Source: Andrena cerasifolii
Lineage: Eukaryota > Arthropoda > Insecta > Hymenoptera > Andrenidae
Assembly (NCBI RefSeq): GCF_050908995.1
Contig: NC_135121.1
Location: 9,796,001 to 9,860,000, forward strand
DNA: 64,000 nucleotides
Reading direction: 5' to 3'
Positions 24,068 through 35,400 of the stretch are shown here, piece by piece (the stretch's first letter is position 1; each line of letters opens with the position of its first letter). The translations under genes and the position numbers were made by a program. The notes under the pieces are model-generated. The model did no database searches and had not been told where the DNA came from. It saw nothing but the letters and a program-made list of their open reading frames with translations.

Positions 24068-25163
24068 TTAAGTCGTGTGGGAAGATGAGGATATGCAGTG
24101 GAACGTATCTTTCTGATGAACGAGCAATTTTAGTTGCTCTATTCTAGATCGTTTTTCAACGTTGGACGCGCGTTTCGCGGTTTCCTCTGGGCACTGGTAG
24201 CTTAGATTGTTTGATCTGAGTGGCTGAACGGTTGCAGGAATTCTGCAAGAGGTGAAATCAGAGCTGAACGGCCGAAGAACATCCTCGGGTCGAATCCCCT
24301 CTCGACAACTAAACGGTTTCTGCCTCCTCTCGGGCGGTCTCAGTTCTTCGTACGGAATCCTGTACGATGCCTTTTGAAGCAAATGCCGACAACCTTCACC
24401 CGTTTGTTGATTAAGGGTACCCTGACCAAGGGACATCCAATATTAACAATCTTCTTTAATCGCGAATTAACCGCGGGGTAGAAAGTTTCGGAGTGCAACT
24501 CTTTTGCGCCCCACAGTTTCAAGATAGTACAATTTATCGAATCCAACCTCTTGGAGTCACGTAAATTAAAATCCTGCTAATACTACCCCTCACCTTCTCA
24601 CAATCCTGGCTCATCATCCTGGACAGCAATGCTTTTGGTAGTTTGTACGCTGGGGGTGGCTTTGGCTGCGGTTCCCAGCAGGGCATTCTGCATTGTTTCA
24701 CCTGCTCAGTGTACAGAAAGACATCCCCAGCAGTGTCCTTGTATCTCGCATCGCTTAATCTGGGATCCTGCGCTCGCGCCTTCCTCTTCTGTCGATGAGC
24801 CACTCGACAGGTGCAAGGGTCAGGCCAGGACCTCTTAGGATCTGGCCCGACGATCTGTTCCCACCAACTCAGCTTCTCCTCGACAGGCGTTTCTTTCACG
24901 CAGTTGCTGGGCTTTTCCTTGATCTCCAGGGGTTCCTTGGAACCGCACGACCTCCTCTTCTTCGGTTTCTTCACGGGTTTGCCGTATCCAGTTTCGAGAC
25001 ACCTCGAGGGGCATCCCCTGCAAGGCTCCACTGGCGATGGCAGTGGTGGTGCTACTTCGATGGCTGGTTTCGACCTGAAGATCCAGAAGGACCTGGCGCT
25101 GTCTTTCACCCCAAAGTTCGCTAGCGAGGGAACGTTCAGTAAAACCGAGTTGCGTGAATTTTC
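24068..25163 (-). CDS. Unrecognised proline- and cysteine-rich protein, last two exons (5' part not found)
   Basis: Two exons, 25163-24594 and 24421-24068, join in phase 0 across a 172-bp intron (donor GAGAAG|GTGAGG, acceptor ttggtcag). They encode 307 residues after an acceptor of good quality (ttctctttcttag) at 25164. An in-frame TAG lies just beyond that acceptor, so an upstream exon with the start codon is required and was not identified. The protein is basic, with PPLPSPVEPCRGCPSRC, a KKPKKRRSC run, several CxxxC pairs and an Arg-rich end. There is no signal peptide, membrane segment or domain that I recognise. A second frame of exon 1 is also open for more than 100 codons, which weakens the reading-frame choice. 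Consistent splice sites and the 118-codon terminal exon support it. Confidence 0.55.
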
Positions 25164-26115
25164 CTAAGAAAGAGAATTATTTCACGAATTCTAAGCGATT
25201 CTTCCGAATAAATTTTATTCCTCACATAACCCACAATTCCACCTGACGAGTGATAACTGTTCTAGGGTATATTATTGTTCACGTTGACGCGACACGATAC
25301 CTTTGACAAAATTATACTGGGAATTTGGAGCCTTGGCCGGAAGGATGCCATGAGGAAAGTATTTCCGTGGACGAAAAACGTCCCTGAAATTTGCGGTCGA
25401 CGTTACATTAGAAATTTAGGGTTCCGAAGAGGGTTAAACAAAGAAGCATCGTCTCTCATAGTGCTCCATCATTTTAAATAATCTAGGTCATTCATCCGTT
25501 GCTTTAATTTCCCTTAAACGAAACTGAGAAATCAATGTTCGACCTATCCTTGCATTGGAGTTCTGAATTTCTCCCTGAAGTCTATTCTACGACACTCGTG
25601 CTCGACGAGTTCCTGAAAAAGACTTTGTTCAGGATTGTCGACGGAAGAACGAGCGAAATTCACGATTGGGATCGCTCTATCGAAGCCTCCACCGGAATCA
25701 CCGATTTACCCGAGCTGCCGCTAATGCAGACTCGGTTTCCTTTGATCGCCGACCGTTTCCGGTACCCTGTGCAAACCCTCCCCACGGGTGCAACCCCTGC
25801 CGAACCGCCCCTGTTAATTCCGAGGGAACACCCGGAATTACTGATACCCGCCTCTGCAAACGAGACGAGAGGAAACGCGTCGACGTAGTCAATATCGCGC
25901 TTATCCACCTGCGGATGCACCACCTACGGGAGGAAACAGGGGGATGAAACGGTGGAGACGCGAGAAGAGCCGACAAGGCTGCAGGAGACGCGATGAGAGA
26001 TTTCGAAACGTTTGCGAGTTGGTGCAGATTGATTCTGCTCGCCTAAACTGTCGTTTGTTGCGTGCCTACAGTGTTGCTCACAAATGGTACCTCTCGCTCC
26101 TTTCACAGCTTCACC
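25164..26115. other. Stretch upstream of the 24-25 kb gene
   Basis: It should contain the missing 5' exon of the minus-strand gene ending at 24068. One minus-strand frame at 25910-25730 follows a CCGCAG acceptor-like site, but no phase-compatible join could be shown. Nothing else is supported. Confidence 0.3.
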
Positions 26116-26275
26116 ATGGTATTTGCGGTACGGAAATGTGGAGGGATAGCTGCCAGCCATTTAGCAATAGAAGCTGTGACGCTAGATGACCCAGCCATTC
26201 TCGAACTTACCAATAATAAGTTGGGCCCCATTGAAGGGCCTTACTACTGCTTGATGAACATACCTATCCAAGTAG
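26116..26275 (+). other. Weak candidate exon
   Basis: ATG in a strong context (TTCACCATGG) opens 53 codons, beginning MVFAVRKCGGIAASH, up to a good donor (AAGTAG|GTACGT) at 26275. Acceptor-like sites precede it. I recognise no family in the peptide and found no partner exon, so this may be part of a non-coding transcript or chance. Confidence 0.2.
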
Positions 26276-26869
26276 GTACGTACCTCGCTAAGTTTCTTCA
26301 ACTTCCCGCATTCCCTGCACCCGCCACACTTGAACGACACTGTACAGGCTTTCCACGCAGTGACATCCCCTCTACAGGAGGCACGTACCCCCCATCCCCC
26401 CAGATTTTCCGGCGGCGAGTCGCGGTGAGGAAGGGTGTTTACTCAAGACACGACAATTCATTACGTAATTGAATTGAATGAGGCCTCTCTCCTCCAGCCT
26501 GCTAGCCCGCCGAGTATCTCCGCGGTAGTCTCTCTCGCCCTCGCCAACGCCACACCGTACGAGGGGGTGGTGGGTTTGCGGCACGTGTAGAAACGGTGGT
26601 TGCGCGCGTGTGCGCGCCTCTATCCTGGGGGATCCATCCCCCGCGACCACACCACACCCAACGACCATCTCTGCACGCACACGCGCTAGCACACAGAGGG
26701 ACTGGCTTCGGCCCGTGTCTGCCTGGAAACGCTCGGTGGGGTACACTACCGAATTAAACGATTAGTTAAACTGATTTCGAGTTAGGCGAATGAATAAGTA
26801 ATCGGATTTCTCGTTAAGGTAATCGCATTGCGCCCTGATTGGCTCCGTCTGCCTGCGTTATAGACCGTT

Positions 26870-26891
26870 CCCTCCCTCCCTCCCCCCCGCC
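26870..26891. repeat. C-rich (CCCT)n tract
   Basis: Short CCCT repeats run into C7. The complementary strand has four or more G3 runs and could form a G-quadruplex. The surrounding 26870-27060 is pyrimidine-rich. Confidence 0.8.
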
Positions 26892-26899
26892 GTTTCGAT

Positions 26900-29495
26900 C
26901 CTCGATGTGGTTCACTCGTTTCCCCTCTCCTTTTCACCCCGGCTTCCCTCTCTGTCTCCAGGTCTCCTCTTTCCATTCCTCTCCCACTTCCCTCTTCGTT
27001 CCTCCGATCCCCCTTCTCCCTCCTCCTCCTCGAATCGTCTCGCCGTTTCAATCTGTTCGCCTGTCCTCGTTCCGCGAATTGATTCTGCTACTGTTCCACC
27101 TTCATCAACATCTCTTGCCCTCCGTACGGTTTATTTCACCCTCCCGCAGAGCAAGCGTCATTCAGCCCTCTTCCTCGACGCCTCCGCCGACGTCTGCTTC
27201 CATTCCTGTCTTCATCCCCGTCTTCTGTCTCCCTGCACTCATTCACCTGGCCGGTTGCCCTCATCTTCGATACCCTCCCCATCTTTCCCTGTGACAGTTT
27301 CATGATACACCTATGTTCCCCAGCTCTACTTGCTGCCTCCTACGCGAGGCTTCAACTGCGAAACCTTACTCTTCTTCGGGGGGGTACAGAGGCTGTTTCT
27401 TTCATCCAATTTCTCATGGGTCTGACTATTCTTTAAAGATCTACTCGACACAGCGAGTTTGAGACTTTATCAGAGCCCTTACTAGAAGCTACTGTTTCGT
27501 CGGAAGTTTAAGGGCTCGTTCCGGTTAGTCAGGATGAAAAAGGCGAATTTATTTAAACATCTTTCGAAAGCATACATCCTCAAGAATGTACCGTTCAATT
27601 TTCATGGAAAAATTCCGATTAGTTTATAGATGAAAACTTTGAACGAGTTTTTCTCGAACGTCATTTGTCCACATCGTAGGGATAAAATCTCAAAATCTAT
27701 CGAACCGATTGCTTTATAAATTTGAATGCTTATTCTGCACACCTGTGACTCTCGCAGGGACTACAACCAAGTGTTTTCATTGAGTCTAACCTGCTTTTAA
27801 AATCGGAAATAGCAAAAGAAAAAAGCTGAAAGAACATTTTTCCTGCATTTCGCTCGCCACTTTGCTAATTTTTAAGATAAATCACTAATTGTAGTCCGAG
27901 CGATAGCGACAGACACACTGATCAAGAATCTGTTTGGATTTCTGGGTTCAGATAAGTTTAACAGCTGAAATCGCCTGCTCGAGCGAGGCGTGAATTTTTA
28001 AACATGTCATCAAGACCACTTTCAAAAGCATTTGAAAAGCAATAATTTTATTACTTCTGTATTTTTTATTTACTGCAAAAATGTAGTTTAATAAATAGAA
28101 AAAAAGTTTCATTCCATTACTATAATCATTCTCGTCGCAATAAATTCGTGAAAGTCGCTGAATTTTTCGGCGCGCTAATCTGAATGACCCCTTAATACAT
28201 TAGAATTCTACATTCTTCCTAGGCCATTTTTATTCCTTTCCCCGGATGTGTCTGAGTTTCCGCGAACTATAGGCGCACTTTCTACCGCACCTTCTGTCCG
28301 TCCATCCGCGTCGGATTCTCCTTCATCCCCCTTCGTTCGCGCCGCCCTGACACCCTCTGTCCGTATCCGTCCCAAACGTTCCACGGGCCTGCGACGCGGA
28401 AACGTGTTTGCCGGAGCAATTACATCCCCGAACGCAATCCCATTTAAATATTGCGGAGTTTGGTGGCTGCAAACACGGCAGCAACCCGCCCCGCCAGGGT
28501 CGCAATCGACTTGGGACACGGGGAAACGCACGTTACGCGGCCATTTCGATGGAAAACGCTGGACAGGAGAATGCTTTCGGCTGTGCAGTCGAGAGAGTTT
28601 GCAGAAACTTTCGAAGATACTGAAATTTGAAGGAGTCTCGAAATGTCGGGACCCCGAACCGAAATCCTATCGAGAGTATTTAACGACTTAGTGGTTGAAC
28701 GTCCCAAGGCCAGTCTAAGTCGAGTAACGATTTAAGAAACAAATAGATTCGTTTCTCTCCCACGTAAAAGTTGCCGTTGCAAAGGAAATCTCGTCCCCAA
28801 AAGAGACCGCAAACCCTTCGATATCGCCAGCAGATTCCGGCACGATTTCTCAGCGCAACGATCCGCGCCGCTCAACAGCCCAATCATTTCAAATCGATTA
28901 TCATCCCCGTGCAATAACTATCCGCGGTGTAAACAGCGACAACGGCGGCCCTGAACGCGCACCGTTCGCGCCTACCCGCGACGCAAGAGCGAAAGGGACG
29001 ATCGAGCGGTGGTAGGAGGAAAGACAGAGCCGGCCGACGCGACGCGGCACGGTGGACCCCCAGTGTACAAGCAGGGGTAGTTCCGAGGGGGTCGTAAACG
29101 TGGCTGGCGAGCAACAGAGGGGTAGGAAGGCAGCCAACGCCAGCCGTTGGTAGGTGGTAGTTTGCGCTTGGCGGGTGGAAAAGCGGGCGCAAATGCTAAT
29201 GAGCCTCGGTTTACGGGACGGAGGGTGCGATAGAAGCGGCCCCCCAGACGGAGGGGTGGGTGGCAGAGGGATGAAGGGAGATGAAGAAGGGTGAGGCGAG
29301 GGCGTGTTGGGAACGCCCAGGCGGTGGCGCGATTGGCCGCCGCCCGAATGGCGTCCTGGGGGACGCGTGGCGTCGCGACGCCGGGCGTCTCGTGCTCCTC
29401 GAGGTCGAGTCGAGCCGCCTACCCCCGTCGGTGCCCACGGCCTCGACGACGAGGTCGACGCGAGCCGCGTCGTCGCGCGAGTCGTCTCCGCGAGG
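26900..29495. other. Non-coding stretch leading to the Shox promoter
   Basis: 26900-27300 is pyrimidine-rich, 27400-28200 AT-rich, and 28900-29495 strongly CpG-rich. The last part fits a promoter and 5' leader for the homeobox gene starting at 29496. Several frames are open in the CpG-rich part on both strands, a composition effect and not evidence of genes. Confidence 0.45.
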
Positions 29496-32400
29496 ATGGA
29501 GCAGCTCGCCCAGTTCGTGTCCAAGAGTTTCGACAACGCGAGCCCCCCGGCTGGCGAGCACCCTGCCTGCAGGGCCCCGGAGCGTTCCCCTTCCGCGAGG
29601 ATCACCCTCAGTGTCGCACACCTCCTTGGAGATACCGCGGAGAACGATTGCGGTACGTCCAGGATCAGCCACACGGGTTTCCCTGGCACGACACCACGTG
29701 GATTCCTCGATTCGTGACTGTGATCCTCCTTGCTGGTAGTTGGGGGATGATAGCAGTTGCAGCCGACGCGAGGATTATCGTGTGGCGTCGGCTGACACGG
29801 CGACGATGCACAGTGGGGAAATTTTTGCGACTTTATGGCCAAAACTACAGAAATGAAATTTTTGAATTTTGCAAATTTAATACGAATGTCGATTGAAGAA
29901 CTATGTACATTTTCGTGCTCAAAACCTGGAAACTTATTTTTAATATATAAAATTCGGCACTTTTACGTTCTAATATATGAGAAAGTAAATTATCCAAAAA
30001 ACAGCACTTACAAAAAAAATTACGAACGATAAAGATTTTTTTATTATTTACTCTGCTACAGTGCAGCAGGCATAGCAGAAGGGTAATCGCTTCTGACGAC
30101 AAACAAAGATACATAATACAAACAATCAAACAAATAAAATCGTTTAAGAAAGAATAATAAGGGTTGCAATGTGTGACATGTGAACCAGTCTCGGTCACAG
30201 GTATGTTGTTTGTTAGACAAGAAACACTGGATCGTGTTTAAAAAAATGCATATAATTATAAGATTAGCAACTATTAGTAATTAATAATTGCATTTATAGA
30301 ATCAAAATAGTCGAACGTAAAATAGGAATGAAAATCATTGCAGGATATTATGGGATTGATAACTATTTTATGTATTGAAAATTGATTCTTATATGAAAAG
30401 GTTATTTGTAAAACACTACTTTAAAAATTGTATAAATTACGTATTAAAAACCGAAACATAATTATTTTGAGGACAAAAAGATATCTGACGCACCACTAGG
30501 AATTGAATCCATGCGTTGAAATTATTTTCAGATCTTTGGATAACACAATATAGGGTTAAAAAATATAATATTTTTCCGTGTAAGCAATAAATGTAACCTT
30601 ATATTTCTGGTGGTGTACTAAACAAAATATTTATGATCAAATTCTCCACATAATAATGATCCGCAAGCAATTTTTAAATGAGATAAGCACATGGCCAAAA
30701 ACAGTGCAATGGCCACAAACGGTACATTTACCCTAAGTGTTTGAAGCAACTTGAAAATCTGGATTAATTCTCATATTAGTTCTTCGATTGACATTTGCAT
30801 TTACTTTGTCGAATTGAAAACTTTATTTTTGTGGTTTTGGCCATAAAATCGCGAAATTTCCCCACTGTGCGATGTCGATGGAATGCTCGCGTGGTTCTAT
30901 GTTGTGCAGGTTCTATTGGATCGTCAAGTTAAAGGAGAATAGTGCCGCTTCTCTAAGGCTGTCTCCTTGCTCGGTCAAATTACCTGCACTAACGATACAC
31001 CCAAATTCGTTGAAACTACTCTTCTTCTAATTATGACAGCCTTTCTGTCATCCAACAAATCATCCACAAGTTTCTCACAATCAGAAGTCTTCCCTGCCTG
31101 TCTCCAGAATCTTCCCCCGCAAGTAGCGCTTCTTTTTCTCAAAAGCTCCCACTGAACCTCAACGTTCCATCGTCGAATAAACTCTCCTCAGAGAAATTCG
31201 GGGTAAAACTGTCCCGCGAAGAGATCCGAACGACAAACTCCCACGAAACGACGTCCAAAGATTCCCGTGAACTGATTCGACGCAACCGTTCTCCAGATGC
31301 CGTCGCGACGGCTCGGGAAACCGCTCATGAGGCGTCGAGCGTCGAGGCGAGTAGCGTGGACGAGCCGCCGTCGCCGGAAGGACGCCTACAGCCGGAAGAC
31401 CTCTCCGTCACCACCAAGACCAAGGAGGCCAAGGACGTCGCCAACACCACCGAGAGTCTGTCTCCTCTCAAGACACCGGAACTGAAGCTCTCGGTGAGGA
31501 AACTGTTGGGATGTAGCCCCTCGCCGCCGCCGATTTCGAGGGATCGATCACCGAGCCCGGACAACTCCGTCGAGCTGAAAAATCACCCGTCCAGCGACGT
31601 CAAAACGACGGACCTCAAGCTGCCGTCGCAGGTGTCCAGGTCGTTGATGCAGGGGCAGGACGAGGGCGCGAAAGGTAAGAGGAATCAGGATCGTGAAGAT
31701 TGGATCCTTACTGTCTATCGATGGTTGATCACTGAGTTTGTGGAAATTGGATATTCTGTTGCTTATTAGTAGCCTATCGAGGAATACACGATATACCTAC
31801 GACTGTAATTACTGCAGGTGATCGAGGTCTGAACTCTGAAGCTTCTTCAGAAAACCATCGCCCACATATCTCAATCGAATCTTCTGCCTTAAGGTGCGAA
31901 TCCACGAGGAGACAAATAAAATCGTGTCTCACATGAGACTTTAATCTCACGAGACAAGTTTCGTGAGATATTTTCAAAAATTTCATCTCTCGCGACTATT
32001 TCCATTATTTACATTTAGTCGTTGAGATTTTAGCCTCGTGATGGAAAAGTCTCGTGTAAAATCTCGTCGTGGATTCGCACCTTCACGATTCTAAATCTGT
32101 ACACTGAAACTCATTTGCTACTCATACAGACATTTACGGAACCCAGATTACAGAGCAATCTACTGAACTGAAACGATGGAAGAACGTGAAAGATTTAATT
32201 GGAGAATCGAATTAAAAGTACTGACTGATCCTATTCGAAAATAAAAGCTTTGAACGACACGTATCGTAGGGGAATAGCGAAGATGCTAAAGGATCCTGAA
32301 GGGACTATCAGATGGCAGCTGGTTCCCTTTGCAAGACGCGATCCTGTGCAGGAAGGTCAGGGACCTCCGACGAATTCGTGGCCCGACACGTATCGTCGGT

Positions 32401-35400
32401 GGGGTTCGATCTTCGTTTATAATTCAGGACGTCGTCCAATAAAGCTCAGAAGTGATTGGGAATAGCTGACCGTTCGCAACGTAACGATCACCGACCTCTA
32501 GTTTTACCCACATGCCAAGTCGACTTCAATAACGGCCGCTCACCGTCCACCACTTGCGATTTCCTTCGGCCGCGTTCCTCGTCATCTTTCACTTGAAAAA
32601 ATCGAACGGCCACTCGAATATCCATCACCTCGAACGACACCGTACCAACAATTTAAATTCGACCAACGAATCAGAAGAAACGATCGACATTAAAGCTACA
32701 TTAAAGCAGGACTCTCGTGTTTGAAGTAAGGGGTGTAAATAACTGAAAGTATCTTCAAAGAGGAAGCTTCCTCCGACCTAGAAAAATTCACTCCTCTGAA
32801 AACCAATTCCCTCAAGCTCCCAGCGTATTCCAGATTACTCCAAAGTCTCCAACCGAAATTGTATCATTAATCCCAAGTACAGGTCCCACGATAAATCCCG
32901 CGAACCGTGTCAATCGCTGGGAAAGGAGGCTGGAGTCGCGGTGGACGTTGTTCACCGCTAAAAAATTCAATCGACGAGCGGGAGTTACATACGCGCGCGG
33001 AAATTGGATTCAAAGCGGGTGGCGGAGGGCGGGCGTGCGCAAGTGCAAATGGAAATCGCGTTAAAAACTGACGGCGTTTCAAGTAACAACGCCACGCAAG
33101 CTCCTCGCGGCGATAACTCGGCCCCGTCTATTGCGGCCAGAGCTCGCATGAATTTATGGTTTAATATGCGGCCCGCCGCGTTAGTTGTGTACGCCCCCAA
33201 ACGCACACACAGGCCTGCCGAGGGAGGGGGTGGAGAAGCGCTCTCCTTCTCCCTCCGCCGCGTCGTATCTCTCGGGGGCCCATAACTTTTCCCGATTAAG
33301 CGCAAATCAAAAAGCAATCTGCTCGGCCGGCAGCCATCGGACGCGGCAAAGTAAAACCATAAATAACCGCGAGCTGAAGAAGCGGCGAGGATCGTTCCTC
33401 ACCACCCCCGGCCGCTGGCTCCATTCTTCTGTACGCGAGAAAAGTACGCGGCGTGCAGGTTAGCGCCGCACTGATACTTTTCTTCGTCTTTCTTCATTTC
33501 TCTACCACTGTTTTTTTTTTGTTTTTTTTTTAAGGGTAGATATCTCATTTCCGGTTAACCGTGAAATTCTCCAGCGCTTCGGTGTGCTTTACGTTCGATA
33601 CCCGGGCGTGACTGAATTCGAGACAATTTCACAGTGCAGGGGTTGCTTGGAAGTGGAAGATGAAGGGTGTGTAAGCGAAAGAAGGCACGGAGCACTGGAA
33701 GCTTCACGCAAGTCGAAGAGAAGGTACATAAATATCGAGGAAACTTTCCACCCCCTGGCCCATCGCCATGCTTCAAAAACTCGCATCCCCCTAAGCAACG
33801 AGCGCAGACCATGCGAAGGCGCAGCCTCTGACCAGGGGTCAAATGGAGACGATATCGCGATGGTATTTTGGAAAGGAAAGGATCGCCGAGGGTGGGTTGA
33901 GATCGACGCCAAGTCAGGCAAACTAGCCTGCTCTCGAGGCTCGCCGAGGGTGATCTATCGCGACACTTGGCCCTGCTTTTCTTTCGGCGATATTTGTTGC
34001 GTCGCGTGGGCCATCGTTCTTCTCTGTGACTCCTGAGAAATACCGCTTGCGCACTTCCAGCTCGCGAGAGGATTTGTGGGTCTGATTACAGCGGGTGTCG
34101 ATGAAGCGAGTCGATCGATTGTGCATGCTTTAGATGGCTCATTAATTAAAGAAAATGTGCACGATGGAGTTTGCTGGGAAGTTGAATACTTCGGTCGACT
34201 AACAGAGGCGCTAACTAACTATAAGAATCTATTCATCAATAGACTTCGAAGGGATCCTCTGCCAATCCTCAGAATCAGCTGGAGATAGTACCAATACACG
34301 AGGGAGAGGAACCTCGATCCTTGCACCTAAGCATCTAGAAGCTTATTTATTCATGAAGTCGGGCTGCGTGCCATATGCAGTTACAGCATACGGCGACAAA
34401 CAGCCGAGGGGGTTAAACAGCCATGTCCCCGGCGCTTTTATACGCCTAATGGCTCCGATATCCCGACTCGGCCCGCAAAAGGGGGAAAAATCCAGGGGCC
34501 AGCGGCGACGATCACCGAGAAAAGAGAGCCAGAGGTCGGGGGTTGCGTTTGCGGGGGGTGACGAGGGTGGTTTGACTGGATCAGGCCAAGAGGGCAGCGC
34601 TCTTAGTAATCGAATTAGCGGCCCCTCTCGTGTCCGAGTGTGATTGCTTCGGGTTTTCCAGGAGGGTTCTCCGCGCTGGCCGCTTCCTCCCTCTCCACCC
34701 CCGTTGTCTTTCTGATTCGCCGTACGATACTCCAGCAACGAGTTCGCACCTACTGTCCCCGTGTGTACGTTGCTCGTTGCAAGAGTTTAGGAGCTTTGAG
34801 GTAGAGAGCCCGAAACAACGAGGTCGTGGAATATTAGATCTTGAATAGAATTTTTTGGACACGATACTTAGATTTTGGAATCATAAGAGTACGAGAATCT
34901 AGGCTCTGGATTGTTTAGAGTAGACGTCGTTACGTTTACAGTTCAAGGGGGAACAAGCTTCTAGGCAACAACCTATCCTAGTGTAAACCTCAGAGTTTTA
35001 CAGTTACGATTCATAGTAACATATCACCCATTGCTCGTGACCGAAAGCCTGACGAGGACAAAAATCCTCCATTAAATCCCACCCCCGTTCTACCGATGAA
35101 ACTCGAAACACTAGCTCTTGCACCATCGAATCACCGAATTGCTGTCGTTAGAATGATCAACGGCGAAACACGCAGGGAATGAAGAGAGAGAGAGGGATAT
35201 AGAGGGCGACAGAGGCAGATAGAAATGGAGCTAGAGCGAGAGAAATAGGGGGTGGCGAAACGGGAGGGAGATGTTCGATGATAAAGGGGCGGATGACTGG
35301 GACGAGAATGGGTCTGAAAACCGCGCGAGTTATTTTGCTAGGGGAGGCGGGGGTGTTTTAAACCGCTGTACATATGGATGCGGGCGTCGCTCAGCCAGGG

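Noticed and set aside
29211..29896. Several overlapping open frames of 150-313 codons on both strands
   Set aside because: They reflect the CpG-rich composition around the Shox first exon. Only the frame starting at 29496 matches a known protein and splices onward.
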